From positions 1,207,001 through 1,271,000 of the forward strand of contig NZ_LN614827.1 in the NCBI RefSeq assembly GCF_000953135.1: a DNA stretch of 64,000 nt, read 5' to 3'. Both the position numbers and the translations under genes were made by a program. The stretch is from Legionella fallonii LLAP-10 (GTDB taxonomy: Bacteria; Pseudomonadota; Gammaproteobacteria; Legionellales; Legionellaceae). Below, piece after piece: positions 28,231 through 36,663 of the stretch (position 1 is its first letter; every line of letters begins with the position of its first letter). Below the pieces are notes generated by a model. It searched no databases. It was not told the origin of the DNA and saw nothing but the letters and a program-made list of their open reading frames with translations.

Positions 28231-29640
28231 ATGTCTAGTTCTTCTGATGATGTGCAAGCCCCTTTTAAGCTATTTGGAGATATACGCTCTCAGGCAAATG
28301 ATAGTAATTTAAAGGAAATCCAGAAAAAAGGCGATGAGCAAAAAGCATTATTAATTAAACAAATCACTGATAAAATAACTGCAGACCAGAATCTTTTCTT
28401 TTCCATGTTGATGAGGCTTTTGGGAGAGAAACAGCAACAAGATACTTTAAGAGCGGAGCTAGAGCGTGAGGCTCAGAAATGTGGCTTCTCTAATTTACAA
28501 CAAGCGATAAATGTTGTACGAAATCCTGATGGACAAAGTCCCTTACAACAAGCATTTCAACAACAAGATTTTGGATTAGCCCAACGATTGATTGATTATG
28601 GAGCAATTCCTGGTCCTATTGAACGTGCTGCTTTTGATGTTGCCTTAGATAGTAAGGCTGCAAAAGATTTTGGCTTTACCCCTCAATATGCTAAAGAAGA
28701 TGCACTGCATCCTGTTAAAGATTATGGCTTGGTTCTAGGGATAGAAATGACCAGTAAGGATGGTACCTATTCTCAGTTCGGCCATATTGGTCCCACCTAC
28801 CAACTCATGACGGATTCTGTTAATAAATATGCAATGAGTGGTTTCCCCGCAGATAAAGGATTTCAGGAAATAGCGGATGCTTATAAGTTTTCAAATAAAG
28901 CTGCTGGATTTTCTTATAGTACGGCAACAAGAGATCCTCAAGCAGGTCAAGAAATAGCTGATAGAATTAAACAAGGGAAGACGACTACTATTCCCATTAG
29001 TTTTGAAGGTCATGCTATGGGGTTATCGGTTGTCCCTGATGGACCAAATTCTAAATCAGGTTATCTGGTTTTTACTAACAGGGGACTTGGTAAAAAGCCA
29101 GGTGAAGAGGGTACTCAAATTTATCGTGTTGATGATTTAAGTAAAATCGATGCAAAATTCATTAATTCAGCTATGAATGGCCATTCAAATGGGGCTTCTC
29201 ATAGAGATATTATGGGCCAGATCCGTGATGTTACTGGTGGTAAGCCTCCTGTTCATACTATTCAACAAAAAGATCAAAAATACGATAACTGTTCTATTGC
29301 AAATACACGATCTAATATTCATGGTATTCTCGTATGTCAAAAAGCAAAAGAAAAAGGGGTTCCCGTTGATAAGCTTGGACAGGATGATTTAGATTCTGTT
29401 AAAAAAGATTTTAAAAAGTTCACTAAGGATATGCGTACTGATAAAGTGAAACAGTTAACTGAAGCATTAAAGAACAATCCCCAAGATGCTGATTTAAATA
29501 ATTTAGCTAAAGAGTATTTAAAAAAACCTTCTAAGGTTTCTAACGATGTAAGGGAATCATTGGAAAAAGCATTAAGCAGCAATGCACAAAGTAGTCAACA
29601 AGTACAGGAACAGCGGCCAATGACGTTAAGTAAAATGTAG
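28231..29640 (+). CDS. Putative cysteine-hydrolase effector
   Basis: 469 residues without signal peptide or membrane segment. The N-terminus is Gln/Lys-rich and helical; residues 100-130 resemble one ankyrin-like helix pair (SPLQQAFQQQDFGLAQRLIDYG). The middle has SFEGHAMGLSVVPDG (His261), YLVFTNRG (Asn283) and QKYDNCSIAN (Gln349, Cys354), in the order His-Asn-Gln-Cys used by clan CE (Ulp1/YopJ-like) proteases and acetyltransferases. The Gln-Cys spacing (four residues between) is one shorter than typical. The C-terminal 100 residues are Lys-rich and helical. Effector status is inferred. Confidence 0.6.
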   Translation: MSSSSDDVQAPFKLFGDIRSQANDSNLKEIQKKGDEQKALLIKQITDKITADQNLFFSMLMRLLGEKQQQDTLRAELEREAQKCGFSNLQQAINVVRNPDGQSPLQQAFQQQDFGLAQRLIDYGAIPGPIERAAFDVALDSKAAKDFGFTPQYAKEDALHPVKDYGLVLGIEMTSKDGTYSQFGHIGPTYQLMTDSVNKYAMSGFPADKGFQEIADAYKFSNKAAGFSYSTATRDPQAGQEIADRIKQGKTTTIPISFEGHAMGLSVVPDGPNSKSGYLVFTNRGLGKKPGEEGTQIYRVDDLSKIDAKFINSAMNGHSNGASHRDIMGQIRDVTGGKPPVHTIQQKDQKYDNCSIANTRSNIHGILVCQKAKEKGVPVDKLGQDDLDSVKKDFKKFTKDMRTDKVKQLTEALKNNPQDADLNNLAKEYLKKPSKVSNDVRESLEKALSSNAQSSQQVQEQRPMTLSKM

Positions 29641-29713
29641 GGTGAATACATTGTAATATTTCTCTTGAAAAAAAAATTGAAATTTACTAAACCTTGGTCT
29701 AATGTTATAAGAC

Positions 29714-29735
29714 GCTCCGGAGTATGCTTTGGAGC
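29714..29735 (+). terminator. Hairpin between the 28.2 kb and 29.8 kb genes
   Basis: GCTCC (29714-29718) and GGAGC (29731-29735) pair around a short loop, 35 bp before the next start codon. It could end the preceding transcript or form part of the leader of the small gene that follows. Confidence 0.35.
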
Positions 29736-29770
29736 AAACTTTAATCATTTAATCACTAAGGAAAGTTATA

Positions 29771-30016
29771 ATGAACTCATGGAATAGTGTTGTATTTATA
29801 AAAACAAAAAATGCTTGGTCTGATTCTGCTGCAATTGCCAAAATGAATGGGGTTCAAAGCCTATGGTCTACTTCTGGTGATTGGGATTGGTGCATTAAAC
29901 TAGATCCTAAACATTCTACTCCAGAAGAAACTGCAACTTTTGTTAAAAGCCTCAGAAATGCTGATTGGGTTGCTGAGACCAAAACAAGCTGGTGGAAAGA
30001 AGTTTCTGTAAGATAA
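29771..30016 (+). CDS. Small stand-alone RAM/Lrp-ligand-domain-like protein
   Basis: 81 residues with AAGGAA ribosome binding site. The order VVFIKTKNAW, a helix (DSAAIAKMNGVQSLW), STSGDWDWCIKLDP, a second helix (STPEETATFVKSLRNADWV) and AETKTSWWKEV resembles the beta-alpha-beta-beta-alpha-beta ligand-binding module of Lrp/AsnC regulators without a DNA-binding half. Five tryptophans are unusual for the size. A small-molecule sensing role is only a suggestion. Confidence 0.65.
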   Translation: MNSWNSVVFIKTKNAWSDSAAIAKMNGVQSLWSTSGDWDWCIKLDPKHSTPEETATFVKSLRNADWVAETKTSWWKEVSVR

Positions 30017-30038
30017 TAAGCTCAATAATTATTTTTAA

Positions 30039-30081
30039 TGTAGTAACTATCTTGAATTAAACATTTAAGACAGTTACTACA
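30039..30081. terminator. Strong bidirectional hairpin between convergent genes
   Basis: Left arm 30039-30057 (starting TGTAGTAACT) and right arm 30063-30081 (ending AGTTACTACA) pair at 17 of 19 positions around a 5-nt loop. It lies after the small RAM-like gene and before the 3' end of the RES toxin gene on the other strand, so it likely terminates both. Confidence 0.65.
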
Positions 30082-30185
30082 ATTGTAGGATCTCGAGGAC
30101 AATTCGCGAGACGTAGGCAAAAATGATGAATGGTCTTGGCGAAAGCTGACGACCTCCAAACCATGATACAAAGGTGTATTTTAAC

Positions 30186-30887
30186 TTAACTGTATTCACT
30201 CATTACCTTCTTATAGACATCGGTTATTTCCCTTCCATTCCAAACATAGCTGAAATGAGCTCCCTGATTGCAGTGATGGATTATATTAGGCTTAAATAAG
30301 GCAAAATTTTCTCCTTCAGCGCGTACAGAATGGTATACTAGCCCGTTTCCTTGGTGTTCTTTAATTTGAGCACCTAAATTTTGACTTGCCTTATAATCTA
30401 CAAGTGAATAAACAGGATTAGTTTCTTTATCTAAAATAGTTAAATCAAATAATTCGGCACTAAACTCAGCTATTAAACTTCGCATATCAAGTTCTTGTGC
30501 GGGTTCGCTAGTGTAAGATAAAAATCGCTCTTTATGGTAAATAGTTTCAGCAATTGCTGTTGATATTGAATCCGCAGCATAATAAACACCATAATCTCCA
30601 TTAGAAAATCGGCTTCCATCAGGATTAATGTGTGTAAAGGCCGCCATAACATAACCACATCCGGGGACAGCGTATATCCGTTGCTCTTGGGGAACTAAAT
30701 TCAAAAAACCTATTTCATCTTGAATTCTAGGATTTGTTAGCATTTGCACCGAATATAATGCTTCGAATTCATTTTCATTAGCAACGTCTTCAAATAAATG
30801 AATAGGGGGAAATTGAGAGGGGATAATGCGATAACAACGTTTTCTAGTAAAATTTTTTTTACCGAGTGAATCTATAGGTTGCATCAC
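30186..30887 (-). CDS. RES-domain toxin
   Basis: 233 residues of the RES family, NAD-consuming or ADP-ribosylating toxins (family knowledge: MbcT degrades NAD, ParT ADP-ribosylates). The name-giving residues can be placed: Arg in GSRFSNGDYGVYYAAD, Glu in STAIAETIYHKERF and Ser in GLVYHSVRAEG. The start overlaps the upstream antitoxin gene by 4 bp, standard for these modules. It appears intact. Activity would be cytoplasmic unless neutralised by the antitoxin. Confidence 0.9.
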   Translation of the reverse strand: MMQPIDSLGKKNFTRKRCYRIIPSQFPPIHLFEDVANENEFEALYSVQMLTNPRIQDEIGFLNLVPQEQRIYAVPGCGYVMAAFTHINPDGSRFSNGDYGVYYAADSISTAIAETIYHKERFLSYTSEPAQELDMRSLIAEFSAELFDLTILDKETNPVYSLVDYKASQNLGAQIKEHQGNGLVYHSVRAEGENFALFKPNIIHHCNQGAHFSYVWNGREITDVYKKVMSEYS

Positions 30888-31282
30888 GATTTTCCGCCTC
30901 GCTCTGCGTTAAGTCTACTGGCAATAGCCCAAAGGTCAACAACTCGTCCTTGCATCATAATATCCATGGCCGAACGGCCGTTATAAAAGGGAGCCCTATT
31001 AGGCTTTCTAACCCATCTATAGACAGACTCAGGTTTTGAAAATAAAATTCGTAAAGCAGCATGAATATTTAAAATATAAGAGATACGCTCAATAAGATCA
31101 TGACTAAAAGATGCTTTTTCTGGTGAGCTTTTGTATTTAAACCAGGTTGAGCGTTTAAGCCCTAGCAAGGTCAGAGCCTCTTCAGTAGTACATTGCCATT
31201 TGTCAAAAATATTTAAAACAACCTTGAAGGCTGTTTGGATCTGCCCATTGTCGACCTTAGGTGATGATTTAATTGGAATCAT
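30884..31282 (-). CDS. Xre/MbcA/ParS-type antitoxin
   Basis: 132 residues: an N-terminal helix-turn-helix region (TTEEALTLLGLKRSTWFKYK) and a C-terminal DUF2384 toxin-binding domain (SVYRWVRKPNRAPFYNGRSA, then MDIMMQGRVVDLWAIASRL). It precedes and overlaps the RES toxin. Antitoxins of this type bind their own promoter; a palindrome with a 4-nt centre lies 22 bp before the start. Confidence 0.9.
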   Translation of the reverse strand: MIPIKSSPKVDNGQIQTAFKVVLNIFDKWQCTTEEALTLLGLKRSTWFKYKSSPEKASFSHDLIERISYILNIHAALRILFSKPESVYRWVRKPNRAPFYNGRSAMDIMMQGRVVDLWAIASRLNAERGGKS

Positions 31283-31304
31283 ATCTTTTTCCTAATATAT
31301 GCCA

Positions 31305-31324
31305 TTAGTCTAAATATAGACTAA
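31305..31324. promoter_or_regulatory. Candidate operator of the RES-Xre module
   Basis: TTAGTCTA (31305-31312) and TAGACTAA (31317-31324) are exact reverse complements separated by AATA. A further half-site AGTCTATAT occurs at about 31337-31345. The palindrome sits 22 bp upstream of the antitoxin ATG, where an autorepressor would bind. Confidence 0.6.
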
Positions 31325-31413
31325 TTTTAGTATTAAGTCTATATTTGTACTTTTGCCTTTAAAATTGACATTCTGCCTTTATTTTGATTTTTTTTGTTTT
31401 GTTTGTGTTAAAC

Positions 31414-31425
31414 TTGTCGCGACAA
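31414..31425. promoter_or_regulatory. Perfect 12-bp palindrome upstream of the ankyrin gene
   Basis: TTGTCGCGACAA is its own reverse complement and lies 28 bp before the ankyrin start, just before an AT-rich −10-like stretch (TATATA, 31429-31434). It contrasts with the AT-rich flanks and looks like a regulator site; no regulator is identified. Confidence 0.4.
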
Positions 31426-31453
31426 TTTTATATAAGCTTAGTGAGTTTGTTAG

Positions 31454-34400
31454 ATGCCTATTTTAAATCAATTGTTTTTTCAAAACCTCATGAAAGAAAT
31501 GAATGAGGAAGAGTTGAATAAATTAAATGTGCAATTAAAAGAAATTTATAAAGAAGAGCCCCATATTTTTCCAGAGCTCGATTCTGAGTCGCCTGATATT
31601 CCAGAGAAAGATTTTGAAACTTGTAAACGACAATTGTTGGCATTATTAACCTACATCGAAGAGTTAAATCCTGAAAAATTGGATCTATTTTCAAAATATA
31701 AAGCGAACGTTAACAAATTAACTATTGAGTCGGCAAAACCTGACATTTTAATTACTTTGCGTTCTGCAAAAACTACCCTGGAGCGCTCTTTACCAACCAT
31801 TTTATCTGGACATGAGCAGGCTGATAAAGCGGCGTTAAATGATCTTACAGTAACTTTATGTTATAGCGGAGCTAACGCTAATTTAGAGCATGCATTAGGA
31901 TATTTATCCCAAAAAACCTCTTTATCCGATGCAGTACATCTTGCAAAACGCAGTCTATTATTTTCACTGGCAAAAGATTTTCTCGGTACAAGGGGATTAG
32001 TTGAGTACGAAGGTAATGAAGTTCATTATGCTAACGCTCTCTTTAACTATGTAGCCAGTGATTATGGTTTATCTGAGCAGAAGGATCTATTTGCCCCAGA
32101 TTTTCCCCCTGAATTATTACATGAATTTCGACAGGTCGTAGTCAAGGAACAATTGGATGTTGCTGCTCTTGTACGAGTACTTCCTCAATTTTTGCCAACA
32201 TTATTACCAGTCAATATAACGCAATTATCTGAGTTCGAAACATTAAGTGATTTTTTTCAGTGTTTGGGAGAAAAAAAACCTGGTTTTGAACATTATCAGC
32301 TCCTCTATACTGATGAAGATATAGATGATGTTCCAACCTATGTTCCCAAGGAAGGCTGGGAAATATTGATAGCTGCTGTAATTGCTGATTATTTAGAAAA
32401 GGCAGGATATATTTCTGAGACACAGATAACGATAGAAGATAAAAAATTACTGAATAATGGCGAACATATTATTGATGCGAGCAATGGTACCTTTGCGCTT
32501 TTAAAAGATAAAGATTCAACATATCTTTCGAAAATACTACTACAAAATCCTAATATGCCAGTACCTGATGTATGGCGCATAATAAAACAAATCCCTACAG
32601 TTTCTTTGCTTGAATTGTATAGTTCAACGGAACCCAAGGAAGAAATGACTCATATTCGGAATTATTGTTTTTATGGATTGCTGGAAAGACCCGAGTTATC
32701 TATAGAATTTGTAGAATATTTGTCTAGAAAAATTAATGTGGCTTTCCCTTGCCCAGAAATTGAAGCACAACAGCGGGCTCTTGCATGTTACGTTTTTAAT
32801 TCTGGATATCAATGTTCTGCTGAAATTCTGGATTTTTTAGTAACTAAATTATCAAAAGATCAACAATATAATTTTTTAATGCGTGCAGCTACAAATAATA
32901 ATGTAAATTTCGTTAATTGTTTTTTATACCATGAACCTACATTCGTGTGGTGGGAAAGTCTACTTTTAGCTGCCGTTGTTCATACTTCTACAGAAGTACT
33001 TACCACATTGCAGCAGCATGGCGCTAATTTAAATCAAAAAATATGCCATATTCATTGGTGTCAAGGTAATGCGCCTGCTCATATTGCTACAGAGCTAGGT
33101 TGTATTGAGGTACTTGATACGCTAGGTGCCCTTGGAGTTAATTTAGATGGAGAAAATCATTTTGGATTAACACCAGCATGTATTGCCGCTATAAAAAATA
33201 ATTCTGATGCTCTGATTGCATTGCATCGTCTTGGAGCTGATTTAAGCAGAAGGGTGCTTTTTTATGGATCAAATGAATGTCTTGATTATCAAGGTCGTGC
33301 GCCAGTTCATATTGTGGCAGCTTTAGGGCATACTCAAGTACTGCATACATTAGCACACTTGGGTATTAATTTAAATGTGGCAGATGATTCTGGACTCACT
33401 CCTGCTTGTATTGCTGTTATAAAAGGTAAACTTGATGTTCTCGATGCACTTCATCAACTAGGTGCTAATTTAAATATAAGCGCGACCAGAGGACAGCTTT
33501 TTTCTGCTCCGCATGTTTATGCGGGTAGTGCCCCAGTTCATATAGCAATCACTGTAAATAAGAAGGATGTACTACAAAAGCTCAAAGACCTTGGCTATAG
33601 TTTAGATGAGTATAATCAACAGGGCGACACGCCGGCATGTATGGCTGTGTACACCAATAATATCCTAATGCTTAGAGCCTTACACGAGCTGGGCGTCGAT
33701 TTGAACAAACCTAATGCTAAGGGACTGACTCCTGCTTGTCTTGCTGCAAAAAGTGGTAATCTTCAAATACTTAGGGAACTGAAGACGCTTAAAATCGATT
33801 TAAATAAAACAGGAAGCACCGGAGCTACCCCTTTTTATACTGCTGCTGAATATGGTAGATCGGACTCTATTAGAACACTTCATGCACTAAAAGCAGATTT
33901 TAATATTCCTAATGAAGAAGGGCAAACTCCTGCGTTTATTGCCGCTCAAAAAGGACATTGTAAAGTATTAAAGTGGCTAAAAGTCTACGGAGCTGATTTA
34001 ACTACTCCTAATCATCAAGGAGATACACCCGTCTATATTGCCATAGTCAGTGGACAGGTTGGTGTACTTAATACATTACAAAGTCTTGGAGTTGATTTAA
34101 GCCATATCATGGAGCGAGGGGATGAAGTTTGGCGGATTGCTGCTAAAAAGCAGGACATTAAAATGCTCTGTAAACTGATAGAAATAGGCGTCAATCCTAA
34201 GAAAGAAGCGATTTCGGTTATGAATCTGTCTTCCCAATCTATAGAAAAATTTCTTCTTAGTGCTATTAATTGCGATAACCTCTGTTTACTTCAAGACCTT
34301 CTAGACCTGTTAACATGCCCAATAAGCCCTGATTTAGTTTTCTATGCGGCACAATACGCTCGTTCTCCTTCGATACTTTTGGCACTTAATAAGCATTCAG

Positions 34401-35110
34401 CAATTCTTGATTACTCTGATCTTCTAGCAAACTCTTCTATTCATATTGCTGCGCGAGAGGGCAATGTGCACTCACTTAGTGTGCTAATGCAACTTGGTGC
34501 CGATTTGACGGAGGAAAATGGTGTGGGAGAAACGGTGGCCTTTATTGCCGCTAAAACAGGACAATATTCAATTATTGAGCAGTTAATAGACAGGGAAGAA
34601 GTATATCAATCAATACATATAAGCAAAACCGATCTTTTATACGGGCTAAAGAAATGTGAGCAAGATGTTCTTACTAGGGCGGAACATAAAATTGCTGAAA
34701 GAGTCGCTGCGGGCGATAAGCCTAATAAGCTTATTCTGTTTCCTAGAGATATAGCCGAAATTATGGGACATAACGATATTGTTATGTTGCTTGAACAACA
34801 TAGGTTACAACCCAAAATAGTTCCACGCGTGTCTTCACCTTCATTTTTTGCAGAGCAAGATCGGCATAACCTTATATCTAGGCCTAATTCTCCTATACCA
34901 AGACCAGCCGCTCCTATACCTTGGGCTTGTTCCTCTGTAGAACCTATGTCTGTGGATGGGGAAGAACTGTCTGAAGATGGTTTATCTCAAAAAGCTAATT
35001 CTAGTAAGAGGCGATCTGCCGCTGCTTTTTTAGGCGGGGGAACAACAAAAAAACCAAAAGCACATAATCCATTAAACCCAGAAGAAGAGCATGCTTTTGG
35101 GCCTAGGTGA
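31454..35110 (+). CDS. Large ankyrin-repeat protein, likely translocated effector
   Basis: 1218 residues, no signal peptide. The first 500 residues are a unique helical region with no motif I recognise; from about 500 to 1130 there are many ankyrin repeats (units such as GLTPACIAAIKNNSDALIAL, GQTPAFIAAQKGHCKVLKWL, GDTPVYIAIVSGQVGVLNTL). The tail carries KRR (1185-1187) and KKPK (1199-1202) separated by 11 residues, a bipartite nuclear-localisation-like pattern. Ankyrin proteins of intracellular Legionella are frequent effectors (family knowledge). Transcribed alone, divergent from the RES-Xre pair. Confidence 0.85.
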   Translation: MPILNQLFFQNLMKEMNEEELNKLNVQLKEIYKEEPHIFPELDSESPDIPEKDFETCKRQLLALLTYIEELNPEKLDLFSKYKANVNKLTIESAKPDILITLRSAKTTLERSLPTILSGHEQADKAALNDLTVTLCYSGANANLEHALGYLSQKTSLSDAVHLAKRSLLFSLAKDFLGTRGLVEYEGNEVHYANALFNYVASDYGLSEQKDLFAPDFPPELLHEFRQVVVKEQLDVAALVRVLPQFLPTLLPVNITQLSEFETLSDFFQCLGEKKPGFEHYQLLYTDEDIDDVPTYVPKEGWEILIAAVIADYLEKAGYISETQITIEDKKLLNNGEHIIDASNGTFALLKDKDSTYLSKILLQNPNMPVPDVWRIIKQIPTVSLLELYSSTEPKEEMTHIRNYCFYGLLERPELSIEFVEYLSRKINVAFPCPEIEAQQRALACYVFNSGYQCSAEILDFLVTKLSKDQQYNFLMRAATNNNVNFVNCFLYHEPTFVWWESLLLAAVVHTSTEVLTTLQQHGANLNQKICHIHWCQGNAPAHIATELGCIEVLDTLGALGVNLDGENHFGLTPACIAAIKNNSDALIALHRLGADLSRRVLFYGSNECLDYQGRAPVHIVAALGHTQVLHTLAHLGINLNVADDSGLTPACIAVIKGKLDVLDALHQLGANLNISATRGQLFSAPHVYAGSAPVHIAITVNKKDVLQKLKDLGYSLDEYNQQGDTPACMAVYTNNILMLRALHELGVDLNKPNAKGLTPACLAAKSGNLQILRELKTLKIDLNKTGSTGATPFYTAAEYGRSDSIRTLHALKADFNIPNEEGQTPAFIAAQKGHCKVLKWLKVYGADLTTPNHQGDTPVYIAIVSGQVGVLNTLQSLGVDLSHIMERGDEVWRIAAKKQDIKMLCKLIEIGVNPKKEAISVMNLSSQSIEKFLLSAINCDNLCLLQDLLDLLTCPISPDLVFYAAQYARSPSILLALNKHSAILDYSDLLANSSIHIAAREGNVHSLSVLMQLGADLTEENGVGETVAFIAAKTGQYSIIEQLIDREEVYQSIHISKTDLLYGLKKCEQDVLTRAEHKIAERVAAGDKPNKLILFPRDIAEIMGHNDIVMLLEQHRLQPKIVPRVSSPSFFAEQDRHNLISRPNSPIPRPAAPIPWACSSVEPMSVDGEELSEDGLSQKANSSKRRSAAAFLGGGTTKKPKAHNPLNPEEEHAFGPR

Positions 35111-35170
35111 GATGGCTATTTTGCCTCAGCCTCGGGGTTTATCTGTAATTGTTGGTTGGATCTAGGCCCT

Positions 35171-36601
35171 CTAATTATTTACCAGGAATTTGATTTCATC
35201 AATTTTGGCTAAAATCCGTGCTTTTAAATACTCATCGTGTTTTGCCAAGTCTAGAGCTACTTTGAGTTGAGCTATAGCGGCTCTTTTTTGCCCTTCAAGC
35301 AATAAACAATGAGATTGAGTAAAATAGGCATAGCTTTTTTGATGTGATTCAGCTTGTGCACGAGCTAGAGCTCTGCAAAGCGGTAAATCCTGCTTATATA
35401 TTCTACTGCCTTTTAATAACACACTGGTTGCTTTTGTTGCTTGATTCGCTGCAAGCAATGCATCACTGTATGCCATAAGCACTGCATAATTTTCTGGATA
35501 ACTTTTGTTTAGTTCAGAAAGACGAGAAATGGCGGCTTGATGTTGCGACATTCCTGTTTCTGCTTGGGCCATAGCAATTTGAAAATAAAGATTCTCTTTA
35601 TTTTCATTAACTAACGGTTTTAGTAGCTCCACTGCTCTTGAGAAGTTATTCTTATTTAATAAAGCAAGGGCAAGACCATATCGGCAGGCAATCGCATTAT
35701 TCTGTTTATTACATTGGTGTTCATAATACTCAATAATGGAGTTATCTTCGCGAGCGACTGAAACTCTGATTATTTCTTTAAACAAGGAATAATCCAGCGA
35801 GTCTATATATTGTTTCTTAGATAATCGAGAAATACGATTTTCTGCTTCAGCGATACGCTCAGCATCTAAGGGGTGAGTTCGCAATATCGCGGGTACGTTG
35901 GCTGTATAATAGTAACGTGAATTTTCTTGCATTTTTTTGAAAAAAGCCGCCATTCCGCGCGGATTAAATCCTGCTTTGTTCAACATATCAATACCAATTC
36001 TATCTGCCTCTTTTTCCTTAGAGCGAGTAAAATTAATATTGTCTTGGGAAAATCCAGAAAGCGAGGCCATCATTGCACTCATTCCTACTGTAGGATTCAA
36101 TACACCTAGAGCAGCAGAGGCGAGCAAGGAGGCGAGCATGGGAATGCGCATTTGTTTTTGATGCTCTAGCATACTATAGAGATGATGTAGGCGAACGTGC
36201 GCTATCTCGTGAGCCATTACTGAAGCAAGCTCATTCTCATTACTGGTCGTTAAAATAAGTTGCGTATTAATACCAATATATCCTCCAGGACCGGCGAAAG
36301 CATTGATTTCTCTGGATTTTACTATAAAAAAGAAGGGAGATTTTATATGACCAGCATGCGCAAGTTTCTGTCCTATATTATTAATAAACTGACTGGCCAA
36401 AGGATTGCGCTCTACGCTGTCTGATTGATTAATAAGCTGGATAAACTCTTTTTCCAATTGCTCTAGTTCATCTGTTGAGTAAGGAGATAACCCTTCAGAA
36501 AAGCAGGGAACCATCCAAATAGATAAAATTAATGGTAAAAGCCAAGATTTTAATTTGGAAATTATAGGGTTAAAGCTAAATTTTATGTTCAATTTAATCA
36601 T
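35171..36601 (-). CDS. M48 family metalloprotease with C-terminal TPR region (BepA-like)
   Basis: About 476 residues: an N-terminal signal or anchor (WLLPLILSIWMVPCFSEG), zinc motif HEIAH (about 131-135) in SVMAHEIAHVRLHH, a second zinc-ligand region KEKEADRIGIDML, and a C-terminal tetratricopeptide-like half. This layout matches BepA (YfgC), a periplasmic protease and chaperone for outer-membrane protein assembly. ATG at 36601 is preferred over the TTG at 36613. Divergent from ribD; convergent with the ankyrin gene across a 60-bp gap. Confidence 0.88.
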   Translation of the reverse strand: MIKLNIKFSFNPIISKLKSWLLPLILSIWMVPCFSEGLSPYSTDELEQLEKEFIQLINQSDSVERNPLASQFINNIGQKLAHAGHIKSPFFFIVKSREINAFAGPGGYIGINTQLILTTSNENELASVMAHEIAHVRLHHLYSMLEHQKQMRIPMLASLLASAALGVLNPTVGMSAMMASLSGFSQDNINFTRSKEKEADRIGIDMLNKAGFNPRGMAAFFKKMQENSRYYYTANVPAILRTHPLDAERIAEAENRISRLSKKQYIDSLDYSLFKEIIRVSVAREDNSIIEYYEHQCNKQNNAIACRYGLALALLNKNNFSRAVELLKPLVNENKENLYFQIAMAQAETGMSQHQAAISRLSELNKSYPENYAVLMAYSDALLAANQATKATSVLLKGSRIYKQDLPLCRALARAQAESHQKSYAYFTQSHCLLLEGQKRAAIAQLKVALDLAKHDEYLKARILAKIDEIKFLVNN

Positions 36602-36663
36602 TACACTACTCAAAAATTGAATAATTTGTTATCATTCGTGCACTGTTTAAAGGTGATTAATTG

